Positions 43,380-52,109 of a stretch of 64,000 nt of DNA are shown here, piece by piece. The position numbers and the translations under genes are program-made. How positions within the stretch are numbered: position 1 is the first letter of the stretch; the number at the start of each line of letters is the position of its first letter. The notes under the pieces were generated by a model. The model saw only the letters and a program-made list of their open reading frames with translations. It did no database searches and was not told the origin of the DNA. Source of the stretch: Platerodrilus igneus (Eukaryota > Arthropoda > Insecta > Coleoptera > Lycidae); NCBI GenBank assembly GCA_036346225.1, contig JARFIW010000900.1, forward strand, positions 2,356,001 through 2,420,000. The letters run 5' to 3'.

Positions 43380-43757
43380 AAAGCTACTAGACGTTGGTAT
43401 TCTAATTGGTAAAAAAATCATAAAAGGAGCTGGTGGGAGAAGTAAAATTAAAGTCCCACGTATTATACCCGTTCCACAGAAAGGAGGTTTTTTATCATTG
43501 ATTCCGATATTCGCAGGACTAAGTGCCCTAGGAGCACTAACAGGTGGTGCTGCGGGGATAGCTAAAGCAGTAAATGATGTCAAGACAGCCAACGAGCAGC
43601 TTAAGGAAAGCAAACGGCACAACAGATCTATGGAAGCCATTGCCGTTGGGAAAAAAGGAAATGGAATGTTTCTAAAACCGTACAAAAAGGCACAGCATTA
43701 TTCTTGAAACCGTACAAACAGGGGCGTGGTGTTTGTAAAAAAGTATCAAACAACTAA
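43360..43757 (+). CDS. Small hydrophobic virion-core-like protein (adenovirus pX-like)
   Basis: The frame opens within the last codons of the PLA2 gene without an ATG. It encodes a basic segment (IGKKIIKGAGGRSKIK), then a glycine/alanine-rich hydrophobic helix (IPIFAGLSALGALTGGAAG), a short helical stretch (NDVKTANEQLKESKRHNRS) and a repeated FLKPYK motif. The first FLKPYK is at 43668-43692. A second lies in the shifted frame up to the stop at 43757, so one frameshift near 43695 separates them. This layout matches small core or pX-like proteins of adintoviruses and Polintons. The role is inferred: condensing DNA or lining the particle. Confidence 0.6.
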
Positions 43758-44111
43758 GCAAGTTACCTCGAAGAGCTCTCACCGACGTAGATATAAAGAA
43801 ACACGCATCTAACATTCCTCATTTTCGCGGCGTCTTTTCTAGAGATCAATTACAGAAGATTAGACCGTATGTCAACGAGTCGGGTGTGATTAATTTAGAT
43901 ACCACCAAAGGGTCAGGTACACATTGGGTGGGGTACCGAAAACGTGGAAATAGTGTGTTTTACTACGATTCGTTTGGAGACGAGACCACCGGAAGAAGTG
44001 AAGAGATATTTTCGAGGTTGTAAAATTTACTACAACAGTGTACCGGAGCAGACTTACAATACTTACAATTGTGGGCACTTAGTGTTAAAGTTTCTTAGTG
44101 ACAATGGCTAA
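43758..44111 (+). pseudogene. Adenain-like (C48/Ulp1-type) cysteine protease, frame-broken
   Basis: Would process capsid and core proteins. Coding begins just after the previous stop (LPRRALTDVDIKKHA, FRGVFSRDQL). The catalytic histidine is in GTHWVGYRKRG (about 43918), and the acidic residue in VFYYDSFGD (about 43960-43980). A frameshift near 43985 moves coding to another frame: RPPEEVKRYFRGCKIYYNS, the likely oxyanion Gln in PEQTYN, and the catalytic cysteine in YNCGHLVLKFL (about 44070). All triad residues are readable but in two frames. No upstream ATG in frame is seen. The stop at 44109-44111 overlaps the penton ATG (ATGGCTAA). Confidence 0.75.
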
Positions 44112-44898
44112 AACAGTGAGCGTGTTCGGGTATGGTAATGTCATATCGACAGGATCCATTTACCCACCAATTAAATTGAAACAGGATGGCGAATATGCTT
44201 TGGGTCTAGTGGGACTGTATACTTGTAACACTGTGCAAAACATACATCCAGGAAACGACATCTTATACTTTAACGATCCAGAGCATCGCAGAATAACCAT
44301 TGAACCTGGATCATACGAATTAGAAGAAATAAATGCATGTATACAGGACGTTTTCAAAAAATGGTTCAGTCAGAAGCCGGACATCAACGAGAGCATTGAA
44401 AAATATTTTAAACTGAGTGCCAACAATAATACATTAAAGTGTTCTATACGAAGCAGTATACCGATTGATTTTGGGACAAACCGTAAAAACAGTATTGGAA
44501 GCATCTTGGGGTTTACCAATCGCAAATTGGCTGCAGATACCGTACATATCGCTAATCAGCAGCAAGTGAACATAATATCGGTCTCAAACATTTTTGTGGA
44601 AACCAATATCACCGCAGGATCGTTCAGAAACAATTTTCTTACCCACAGCATATTCAAATTCAGTCTATCTGTACCACCTGGATGTAATCTGGAAAAGGAA
44701 CCTAACCACGTCATATATTATCCACTGAGCGTGACAGAAATTGATAATATTACAATCAGATTAGTCGATCATTTGGGTGAATTGGTAAACTTTTCACCGG
44801 AATCATACACCTGTGTGAGACTGGAAATAAAAAGTAGTCGAAAATGCCCATCGATTTTGTATATAAAACACGCTACAACACCCCCAGACGACCAGTAG
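44104..44898 (+). CDS. Penton / minor capsid protein
   Basis: An intact 264-residue protein. The ATG at 44104 is preferred over the in-frame GTG at 44098. The N-terminus MAKTVSVFGYGNVISTGSIY and the blocks YALGLVGLYTCNTVQNIHPG and IEPGSYELEEINACI are typical of the Polinton/adintovirus minor capsid (single jelly-roll penton) protein. No lesions are seen. It overlaps the protease end on the left and a small ORF on the right, in the usual order protease, penton, major capsid. Would sit at particle vertices. Confidence 0.8.
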   Translation: MAKTVSVFGYGNVISTGSIYPPIKLKQDGEYALGLVGLYTCNTVQNIHPGNDILYFNDPEHRRITIEPGSYELEEINACIQDVFKKWFSQKPDINESIEKYFKLSANNNTLKCSIRSSIPIDFGTNRKNSIGSILGFTNRKLAADTVHIANQQQVNIISVSNIFVETNITAGSFRNNFLTHSIFKFSLSVPPGCNLEKEPNHVIYYPLSVTEIDNITIRLVDHLGELVNFSPESYTCVRLEIKSSRKCPSILYIKHATTPPDDQ

Positions 44899-45005
44899 TG
44901 AATACGACGTCAAAGCATCAAGTTGTCGAGAAGCTTACAGCAGAAGAAATACGTTTCTTAAAATCTTTGGGATTAAAAGTTATAAATGATGGGTGGCAGA
45001 AGTAA
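44844..45005 (+). CDS. Small ORF between penton and major capsid (53 codons)
   Basis: ATG at 44844 lies inside the penton end, and the stop at 45003-45005 lies inside the major capsid start, so it overlaps both in another frame. The N-terminus is basic (YKTRYNTPRRP). The C-terminus LTAEEIRFLKSLGLKV resembles a short helical motif I associate with small ORFs at this position in Polinton-like elements. The link is from memory and modest. Intact. Function unknown; possibly a capsid cement or scaffolding peptide. Confidence 0.5.
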   Translation: MPIDFVYKTRYNTPRRPVVNTTSKHQVVEKLTAEEIRFLKSLGLKVINDGWQK

Positions 45006-46302
45006 ACGCAGCTTAGATCTTCACGGTGATGAAAACGTTAAACTTGGAGGGCTTAAATATGAGGACGAGGATGTGTTTGGAGGTTATAAATTAGACGAAA
45101 CCATAATAAAAGAAGATTATTATACATATCTTCCCTTTACATTGAATGCAGATAACAACGATCGAATTTCAATTGAAATCCAGAGCAGTGATAACATCAC
45201 ATATCCCCATGAAAGTTTCACATTTATAAGGGATACCTATAAACCTACGGAAACATTAAGAGAAGCGTCAACAACTGTAGACCCGATTAGAGCAGTAGAA
45301 CCAGACCCTAAAGCTTACGAATTTACTAGAAATGCACCATATTTTCTGTTTGAGGAAATTCAATACAAATTGGGTAATAATCAAATAATAGATGTCTGCA
45401 GAATCCCTGGAATTACAAGAATTAAGGGTTTAGTATCCATGGAAGAATCAGAAACAAAATCTATTACACATACCGGGTGGAAGCCCGATACCATATTCCA
45501 AGATGGACGGTTTAGTTGTACTATACCACTAAAAACCATTTTTGGTTTTTTTGAAGATTACAAGAAAACTATCGTGAACATGCCTCAAGAGCTGATTTTA
45601 ATCCGATTCAAGTCGGACGTAAATTGCTACAAGTCGATTGGAAATACAGTAACGTTCAAAATACAACGTATTTCATGGGAGGTTCCGCATATAACATTAA
45701 GTGACTTCGCCAAGGCATCGCTGCTATCGGAAATGCAAAATCAATCATCTATAATGGTCGCATTCAGAAAATGGGAACTACACGAATTACCGTCTTTAAC
45801 AGAATCAAAGTCACAAGTATGGAGAATTAAAGTATCGAACGAAACAGAGAAGGCTCGATGGATATTACTGGCGTTGCAAAATGGGAAGTACGACAGGAAA
45901 GAAGAAAATGCTACGAGCTTTACGAATGCCAATATAACCAATGTTAAAGTGTTTTTAAACTCTCAGGCATTCCCTCAAGGTCGATTAAATTTGGATTTCG
46001 AGCAGAACGACTACTTGCCAGCGTACCTGTCTTATGCATCTTTTATGGAAAAATACTACCCGAACAAATCGTCAAATAAATGTTTAATGAACTACAACAG
46101 GTTTAAGGACTCACCCTTCTTTGTAATCGACTGTCGTCATCAATTTGAAAGCATCAAAGATGCAACGGTTGATGTAAGAATGGAATTAGAAGCTTCAAGA
46201 AATTTTGAACCGTCGATGAAGGCTTATGCTTTAATTATACATGATTCTATGTTTGAATATAATCCGTTTACAGAAATTGTTAATAGATTTATTCACAATT
46301 AA
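44986..46302 (+). CDS. Major capsid protein (double jelly-roll, hexon-like)
   Basis: An intact 438-residue frame, the usual length for Polinton major capsid proteins. ATG 44986 is followed by a second at 44989. Landmarks: the N-terminal arm with YEDEDVFGGYKLDE, then YYTYLPFTLN, TRNAPYFLFEEIQYKLGNN in the first jelly roll, EKARWILLALQNGKYDR in the second, and FKDSPFFVIDCRHQFESI near the C-terminus. These agree with the conserved pattern of these capsid proteins. No frameshift or stop. A poly(A) signal-like AATAAA lies at ~46323. Would form the trimeric capsomers of an icosahedral particle. Confidence 0.85.
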   Translation: MMGGRSKRSLDLHGDENVKLGGLKYEDEDVFGGYKLDETIIKEDYYTYLPFTLNADNNDRISIEIQSSDNITYPHESFTFIRDTYKPTETLREASTTVDPIRAVEPDPKAYEFTRNAPYFLFEEIQYKLGNNQIIDVCRIPGITRIKGLVSMEESETKSITHTGWKPDTIFQDGRFSCTIPLKTIFGFFEDYKKTIVNMPQELILIRFKSDVNCYKSIGNTVTFKIQRISWEVPHITLSDFAKASLLSEMQNQSSIMVAFRKWELHELPSLTESKSQVWRIKVSNETEKARWILLALQNGKYDRKEENATSFTNANITNVKVFLNSQAFPQGRLNLDFEQNDYLPAYLSYASFMEKYYPNKSSNKCLMNYNRFKDSPFFVIDCRHQFESIKDATVDVRMELEASRNFEPSMKAYALIIHDSMFEYNPFTEIVNRFIHN

Positions 46303-46453
46303 ATATTTTGTATATATATTCTTAATAAAATAGTATAAAAGCAAGGAATTAATTTGTTTCAATTAGTCTACTTTTATAGGCGAATGGTGAGCATCTCCCA
46401 CTCTGTAAATAAGTTCTAGTTATTTTAATGCGAATTTACCTCTATCAGAATAG

Positions 46454-46613
46454 AATGAAATTGCCCCATAGGGTGAAATTGCCTCATAGGGTGAAATTAC
46501 CCCCATAGAGTGAAATTGCCCCATAGGGTGAAATTGCCTCATTGGGTGAAATTGCCCCCATAGAGTGAAATTGCCCCATAGGGTAAAATTACCTCATAGG
46601 GTGAAATTGCCTC
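46454..46613. repeat. Minisatellite, ~18-19 bp unit, about nine copies
   Basis: Head-to-tail GTGAAATTGCCCCATAGG units with variants (CCTCATAGG, CCCCCATAGA). It lies in the 330 bp gap between the major capsid gene and the next start codon. No frame across it is coding. Confidence 0.9.
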
Positions 46614-46630
46614 CGCCAGTATTGGTTAGT

Positions 46631-47519
46631 ATGGTTCGCAATTACATAAGAAGACGAAATAGTGGATACTGTAAAGAAGCGTTAGAAAAAGCTATAGAAG
46701 AAGTTAGACTGGGTAAATCAACTATTTATTTACTCCATCAGTAGAAAATATAATATACCGAAAGAGACGTTAAGGTATCACCGCAAACAGCAACAAAAGC
46801 AGGAACACACTCAAAGCAATATGGAGACTGCAAAACAAAAAATTACAATACCTATACAGAATTATGATAACTTTGCTATTGCTAGTGCAAAAGAGGATGG
46901 TAAACATAGAGTTTTGTTCCCGTCTAACATACGAGCTATATTCGCTAGACCATCGAGTTGTGGAAAAACCAATGCCTTAATATCTCTGATCTTGCACCAG
47001 AATGGGCTTAGATTCCAAAATGTCTATGTATTTTCGAAAAGTTTATATCAACCGAAATACGAATTGTTAAGAAACGTTTTTAAACCATTAAAAGAAGAAA
47101 TTGGGTACCATGAGTTTGAAAATTACGATGATTTGATTGAACCCGGAGATACCAAACAAGATTCAATTATGGTTTTCGATGATATATCTGCAAACGAGCA
47201 GAGTAAAATCACACGGTTTTTCGCGTTCGGTCCACATAAGAGCATTGCTTCCTTTTACTTACGTCAAACTTACGCTAGTGCCTTAAAACATAGACTCAGA
47301 GATAACGCCAATGTAATTGCATTATGGAAACAGGATGAAACCAATCTCAGACATATCTTTCTTGATCATATAAGTGGCGACATGTCATATCCAAAATTTA
47401 AACAAATATGTTTGCAGTGTTGGGGTGACTCAAAACATAATTTTATAACTATTGTGAAAGATTTGGATTTGGATAATGGTCGATATAGGAAGAATTTCGA
47501 CGAGTATATAAATATTTGA
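46631..47519 (+). pseudogene. Packaging ATPase (FtsK/HerA type) with upstream HTH-psq segment
   Basis: The ATPase body is open from ATG 46821 (232 residues): ITIPIQNYDNFAIASAKEDG is the typical N-terminus, IFARPSSCGKTNAL the Walker A (with R where glycine is usual at the first position) and DSIMVFDDIS the Walker B. Its role would be DNA packaging. In front lies ATG 46631 with MVRNYIRRRNSGYCKEALEK and IEEVRLGKSTIY, a pipsqueak-type helix-turn-helix start. After a frame break at ~46740, NIPKETLRYHRKQQQKQEHT follows in the same frame as the ATPase and runs straight into it. So the HTH and ATPase appear to be one original frame. If the HTH is dispensable, the ATPase alone is intact. Confidence 0.75.
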
Positions 47520-47560
47520 TATTATTCAAAAACTAGTTAGTTCCCATCCAGAGCCTGATA

Positions 47561-48476
47561 ATGACGGATGTTAAAGATTTTATTGCAAATAAACGTAAGC
47601 TTCATCTTATGCAGGATGTTGTACGAAAAAAGTTTGTGGCATACAAAAAGGGAGACACTACATCTTATCAAAAATTCAAAAAAGCTCACAAACAATTGAT
47701 CGACCCCTTGCAAATAACCGCTTCCCAGTTGCAAGCAATCACCGAAAAAATTCCCACACCTACAACAAGGGTTAAACTCGAAAACATGGAAGTACCTATA
47801 AAGAAAATTAAACAACTCGTTCCAGAAGAACCGTTCCATCTTTACTATGCAAATGTGTTAGCTAGAGCCGTAGACGAAAATATTGACAAATCAATTTATG
47901 GAGTAAAGTATAATGCGGAAACCGACTCATGGAGTTTGTGGAAAAGTGTATTGGTAATTAACCCGGAAACTAGCGATATAACATTAAATATGTTATATAT
48001 CCGGGTACGAGAGGTTTATACAATCTGCTGGTTTATAAAGACGTCAGCCCCGAAGATGGTGATTTCAATTTGCATGAAGATTTGCCGAATTACTTGGAAA
48101 TGATCAAATCAGCATCGATTTTGAGTAGAAAGTTTGACCCATTTGCGGCGCACGGTTTAAGCGGATTTCCAACAAATAACAAAAAGTTTAACAAATATGT
48201 GCAAAAATATCTCACCGAATTTCGGAGGAACCCCGAAAGAAAACAGCTAATGAGATGAAAACAGCCTAAGGGAGCTGTTTTAGGCTTTTCTAATCGGTTT
48301 TACAAAAGTTTGAATTCAAAGCCGGTGCACTATATCTACTGGAATAATGTACATGAACTTGTGGATCGGCTGAGATTGTTGAACGCATTCAACCGAGCTG
48401 GAAATACAAGCGAGGAAAACATTAACGAGATGGTGTCCATAATAGAAGAGTTGAGAGAAGAAGGTATAATACAGTG
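47561..48476 (+). pseudogene. Unknown Polinton gene, ~305 codons, two lesions
   Basis: ATG 47561 begins a lysine-rich helical region (DVKDFIANKRKLHLMQDVV). The central FHLYYANVLARAVDENIDKS and SLWKSVLVINPETSDIT follow. A frameshift near 48000 moves the frame to GLYNLLVYKDVSPEDGDF and LHEDLPNYLEMIKSAS. TGA at 48256 is followed in the same frame by KGAVLGFSNRFYKSLNS, HYIYWNNVHELVDRLRLLNA and IIEELREEGIIQ to the stop at 48474-48476. The C-terminal WNNVHELVDRLRLL...SIIEELRE block resembles proteins found in other insect Polinton-like elements, of unknown function. Position between ATPase and fibre-like gene suggests a virion or assembly role. Confidence 0.6.
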
Positions 48477-48505
48477 ACCTCAGTAAATAATTACACAGTT
48501 TTAAA

Positions 48506-49179
48506 ATGCCCGTCGACCGCTTTGGACGTTCATAGCGTAAAGATGCCGATATTCGGCGTGGTCCTCCAGGTCGAGGATTTGTACTAACGTTGGATGGTGA
48601 TGGATACGATATGCAGCAAAGAAGGTTAGTGAATTCATCAGACCCGAAAGAAGATTATGATTGTGTTAATCAGAGAAGCACTATAGTATTCAAGTCTGGA
48701 GAAGAAACAATTAGTTTTCGTAAAAGAAGGTTAGTTGATGTAATGGATCCTAAAGACGATAGTGATTGTGTTAATAAGAAATCCGCAATCAAGCTCGTGA
48801 ATCAACCCTTTTCATACTGTCTAAAAGTTCTGATGATATACAGCGTAAAGATAAAGCCTTCAATGCAAGAAACCAGCGTATCACAATGCTTGCTCACCCG
48901 GTTGAACCATCTGATGCAGTTAATAAACAATATGTAAATGAAAAATTGGATAAGCTTATATCTGACTTTAAAACGTTTATACAGTTTTTTATGAATTTGA
49001 CTGCAACTTCTGAGACAAACGAGAAGGAGCTCGGTCTCGCAATATCATCGATTTACGAGGCGTCACCAGCAGCTATAAAAAACAAATACTACAAACCAAA
49101 GCTTCAGTTTATGTCAAAGGTGCAACTAGATAAAGATAGCCCTATTAGTTTAGCAGCAGTGTTAAGCAAAAATGAGTAA
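48506..49179 (+). pseudogene. Fibre-like protein with repeated DAVNK-type motif
   Basis: Starts at ATG 48506 (MPVDRFGRS), with an in-frame TAG at 48533 then RGPPGRGFVLTLDGDGYDM. Three copies of a motif follow: RRLVNSSDPKEDYDCVNQ, RRLVDVMDPKDDSDCVNK and, after a frameshift near 48800, MLAHPVEPSDAVNKQYVNE. The pattern, a strand, a proline turn and D(A/C)VNK, is the one used in trimerising tail/fibre shafts. The C-terminus (SDFKTFIQFFMNLTATSETN then ISLAAVLSKNE) ends at the stop 49177-49179, which overlaps the integrase ATG. Inferred role: receptor-binding or vertex spike. Broken by one stop and one frameshift. Confidence 0.55.
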
Positions 49180-50106
49180 AGAAATCATCGTTAAGGAATT
49201 ATTTAATCCTGCAAGAAAAAAAATTTTTAGCGTCGTCATACAAATCTGAAAAATGCGAAACGTAATCTTATCCAATCGAACTTGTGCGAAATGCAACCTT
49301 ACTCGCGTGTGAACAATGGGTACAGATATATTCTAATAGCGGTAGACTGTTTCACAAAATATGCTTTAGCAGAGCCCTTTAAAAAATAAAACTGGATTAG
49401 AAGTTACAAATGCTGTGAAAAAAATATTGAATAAAATGTTGCAAGGAGAAAATAACGCAAAAATCAATCTACAAACGGATTTCGGGAAAGAGTACTACAA
49501 CCGCTGGGTTAAAAATCGTATGCAAAAATATATGGTGAACCATTACTCTACGTATTCCGCAATCAAAGCTAGTATGGTTGAGCGGTTGATCAGAACAATA
49601 AAAAACAAATTGTACAGAAGATTTTACTTGCAAGGCAGTCATAGATGGTTGGATATTTTGCCTAAGCTTATGGAAGAATACAATAATACACCGCATCGGG
49701 CTATTAACATGACACCTATGGAGGCGGAAGAACATCCGGAAATAAATAAAACTTTACACCGCTGACAGTGCTTCTAAAAGTCGCAAAAAGTTGTATAAGG
49801 TTGGAGAAATTGTGCGCATATCAAAATATAAAGCAGTATTTGACCGAGGATTTCACCCAAACTGGAGTGCAGGACTATTCAAAATTGTTAAAGTACAACA
49901 AACGAAACCGATAACCTATCTGCTACAAGATTTGGAAGGTCGGCCAATCCTAGGTACTTTTTACGGCGATGAGATTCAGCTCACAGCAGCATCCGACACA
50001 TACCTAGTGAAAAAAAGTTTTACGGAAACGGAAGCACGGACGTGAACTATTAGTGTCGTGGTTGGGAGATGGTAAAAGTTGGATTAAGAAAACAGACTTG
50101 CTTTAG
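49172..50106 (+). pseudogene. Retroviral-type integrase with chromodomain-like tail, frame-broken
   Basis: Inserts the element and makes the 6 bp duplication. ATG 49172 overlaps the previous stop (ATGAGTAA). Coding reads MSKEIIVKELFNPARKK, shifts, then gives MQPYSRVNNGYRYILIAVD and KYALAEP. The first catalytic position, just before the MQ, is glutamate rather than aspartate in the readable frame. The second is in LQTDFGKEYYN (about 49480), the third in ASMVERLIRTIKNKLYRRF (about 49570). After a stop at 49763 the next frame (49791-50045) has the SH3-like VGEIVRISKYKAVFDRGFHP. A final frameshift near 50010 reaches a short chromodomain-like WLGDGKSWIKK and the stop at 50104. At least four frame breaks, so inactive as it stands. 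Confidence 0.85.
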
Positions 50107-50243
50107 TATCAACCAAAGTTCTAGATAATTACCTAGTTGAAAAAATAATAAAAAGCGTTGGCGGGGGTAAAGACCCCCTAGCTGGATAGATAGGAGAGAT
50201 TTGCTTAGAAGCCCATTTCCATTTATGATTTGAAGCAGGAAGC

Positions 50244-50723
50244 ATGTGTTTCATAATTGATTTACAAGGATATCAATACAAAACTAGTGATTTCTATTGC
50301 AAGAAGATCGCCATTTTGGATGTAGCGAATAATGTAATATGGCATGAGATACTGAACATGGTGGTTGAATATAACACCCTAAGTGATGATTTCAAAAAGC
50401 AGTTCCAGTGGTTAAAGAAAAGAATCCATGGACTATGCTAGGATGAACAATCTACGAGTGGATATACAAATGTGGGTGATTTACTGAAAGAAATCATACC
50501 TCCCGAGGCTACTGTCTATGTTAAAGGAGAACCGAAGAAGCAGTTACTATCGAAATATTTATCAAACAACATTTTAAACATGGAAAGTGTATTCTCACTT
50601 CCAAGACTCAAAGAATTAAGGAGATTCGGTGATAGATACAATTACTGTTTAAACCATTGTTTGAATAACTTAAGCTGTTTCAAAGAGAATGTTTTACTGT
50701 TACAACCTTTTGTTAATGTATAA
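50244..50723 (+). pseudogene. Unknown Polinton gene, 160 codons, one in-frame stop
   Basis: A single frame from ATG 50244 (MCFIIDLQGYQYKTSDFYCK) to the stop 50721-50723, interrupted only by TAG at 50439. The N-terminal IIDLQGY...CKKIAILDV pattern is a beta-strand pair with an acidic residue that could be an RNase H-like/exonuclease fold. This is an inference from pattern only. The C-terminus is cysteine-containing (YNYCLNHCLNNLSCFKEN). I recall similar small proteins in insect elements but cannot name the family. An AATAAA-like poly(A) signal lies at ~50738. It is the last gene before the right inverted repeat. Confidence 0.5.
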
Positions 50724-50759
50724 ATGTATTTAATTTTTAATAAAATATTTGTGGGGAAT

Positions 50760-51498
50760 TGTTTTTTATTTATCTTAGCTAAAAGTTTATTTTTAAAATT
50801 TGAAAAAAATATATATGTAAAACAGTGCTTTACTTTAAAAAAATTAATGTTTTAAAAAATACAATCAGAAACAATAGTAAAATACACAATAATTGGTGTT
50901 TGCAAATAAATTCAGTTCTATTTTAATAAAAAATGCAGACTTACCTTAAATTTTCAATATGAGGAAAAATAACTACACGAAACGATTTGGTTTAAAATTT
51001 CGACGAACTTTACACAAAAGCGTGCGAAACTAATAGAATTTACTAATCAGACCGCGTTATATACGGTTTGAAATAATTACCGTTAATTGATCTGTATTAC
51101 TAAATGAAGTTTGTATTTCCCTAAATACGTAGTCGAGGATGGTTACTAGAAAGTACCTTGTGTGAATCCCCAGCAATTATACGTCAATTTTTAATGCACT
51201 ATATTCAAACATAATTAATAGAAAGTCCAAGAAAAGAAATTATATACAGCTTTCACATGTAATTTGGGTAATCCATTATCGTCAAGGAAACGACTTGTAT
51301 TTTCCCAAGCATTGAGCATATAATTATTTGTGACGTACTTAGTAATTAAAAAAATGTTAAACCAGAAATTGATAACTGTTTAAAATTTTAAAAGTCATAG
51401 TTTTGAAGATTTACAAAAACTATTGGTTATAAATATTAAACACTTAGGGCCCATAAAGGACTCATTTCTAAAACTCTCGCGTTTTTAATTTTTGGAGA
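50760..51498. other. Gene-free interval before the right inverted repeat
   Basis: AT-rich DNA inside the Polinton. No ORF or repeat is seen. Confidence 0.5.
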
Positions 51499-52092
51499 TG
51501 TTTGGTTAAAGCATATGTCATAGATGAACAAAAATTTTAAAGAGATTTGGGAGCTTTAAAGTGTAATTTTGTAAGGCGTGGTTCTATTTTAAATCTGTTT
51601 ACAGATTCGAATTCTGCATAAAATTTTAGACTAATTTGATGTGCCGCATGTATAAAAAATTTATGCGGACGGTCAGAAATCGCTGCCGGTAAAAAAATCT
51701 TAAAATGAGGGTAACTCCCTGGGGGGTGATGCTATCTAAAAAATTCCTAGAGATTCGGGTAGCTGAGAAAATTCTAATATTAATTGATACCAAACAAGAT
51801 AGGTTTATCTCGAAAGATGCAATGGCTAGTTGAAGAAAACTATTTGGATCAGAATGTTAGCGATAAAAAAAATCTTAAAATGTGGGCAGCCCCTTGGGGA
51901 ATGATGCTATCTAAAAAATTCCTAGAAATTCGGCTAGCTAAGAAAAATATAATATTAATTGATACCAAACAAGGTACATTTATCTCAAAAGATGAAAATG
52001 GTTAGTCGAAAAAAACTATTTGGTCCAGATAAGTGAGGAAATGAGGGATTCTGGAAGAAATGAGGTCACAAAAGCCCCTATTATGCACTACT
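51499..52092 (-). repeat. Right terminal inverted repeat of the Polinton
   Basis: Reverse complement of the left repeat with scattered changes, 594 bp against 562 bp. It ends TTATGCACTACT at 52092. It holds ~30 bp (about 52036-52065) absent from the left repeat. Like the left repeat it carries two internal direct units. Confidence 0.9.
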
Positions 52093-52098
52093 AACGGT
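52093..52098. repeat. 6 bp target-site duplication, right copy (AACGGT)
   Basis: Exact match to 36399-36404. Confidence 0.95.
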
Positions 52099-52109
52099 CA
52101 GCCACATAC

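Larger units (their letters stand above)
36405..52092. mobile_element. Complete-length Polinton/Maverick element, 15,688 bp
   Basis: It is bounded by inverted repeats starting AGTAGTGCATAAT, by a perfect 6 bp target duplication, and carries the full Polinton/adintovirus gene set: protein-primed DNA polymerase B, retroviral-type integrase, packaging ATPase, adenain-like protease, major capsid and penton proteins. It also has a PLA2 domain ORF and several small virion-like genes. polB is on the minus strand; all other genes run left to right on the plus strand. Gene spacing is tight, with several ATG/stop overlaps. Lesions are mostly single-base frameshifts or in-frame stops, so insertion was fairly recent but the copy is not fully autonomous. 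Polintons are integrated virus-like elements. Whether this family ever made particles is not shown by sequence. Confidence 0.95.

Noticed and set aside
43085..43685. Minus-strand frames of 95 and 129 codons in the PLA2/core region
   Set aside because: Shadows of the plus-strand genes, which have catalytic or structural motifs.
46454..46613. Coding repeat protein in the minisatellite
   Set aside because: Unit lengths vary (18-20 bp), so no reading frame is maintained.
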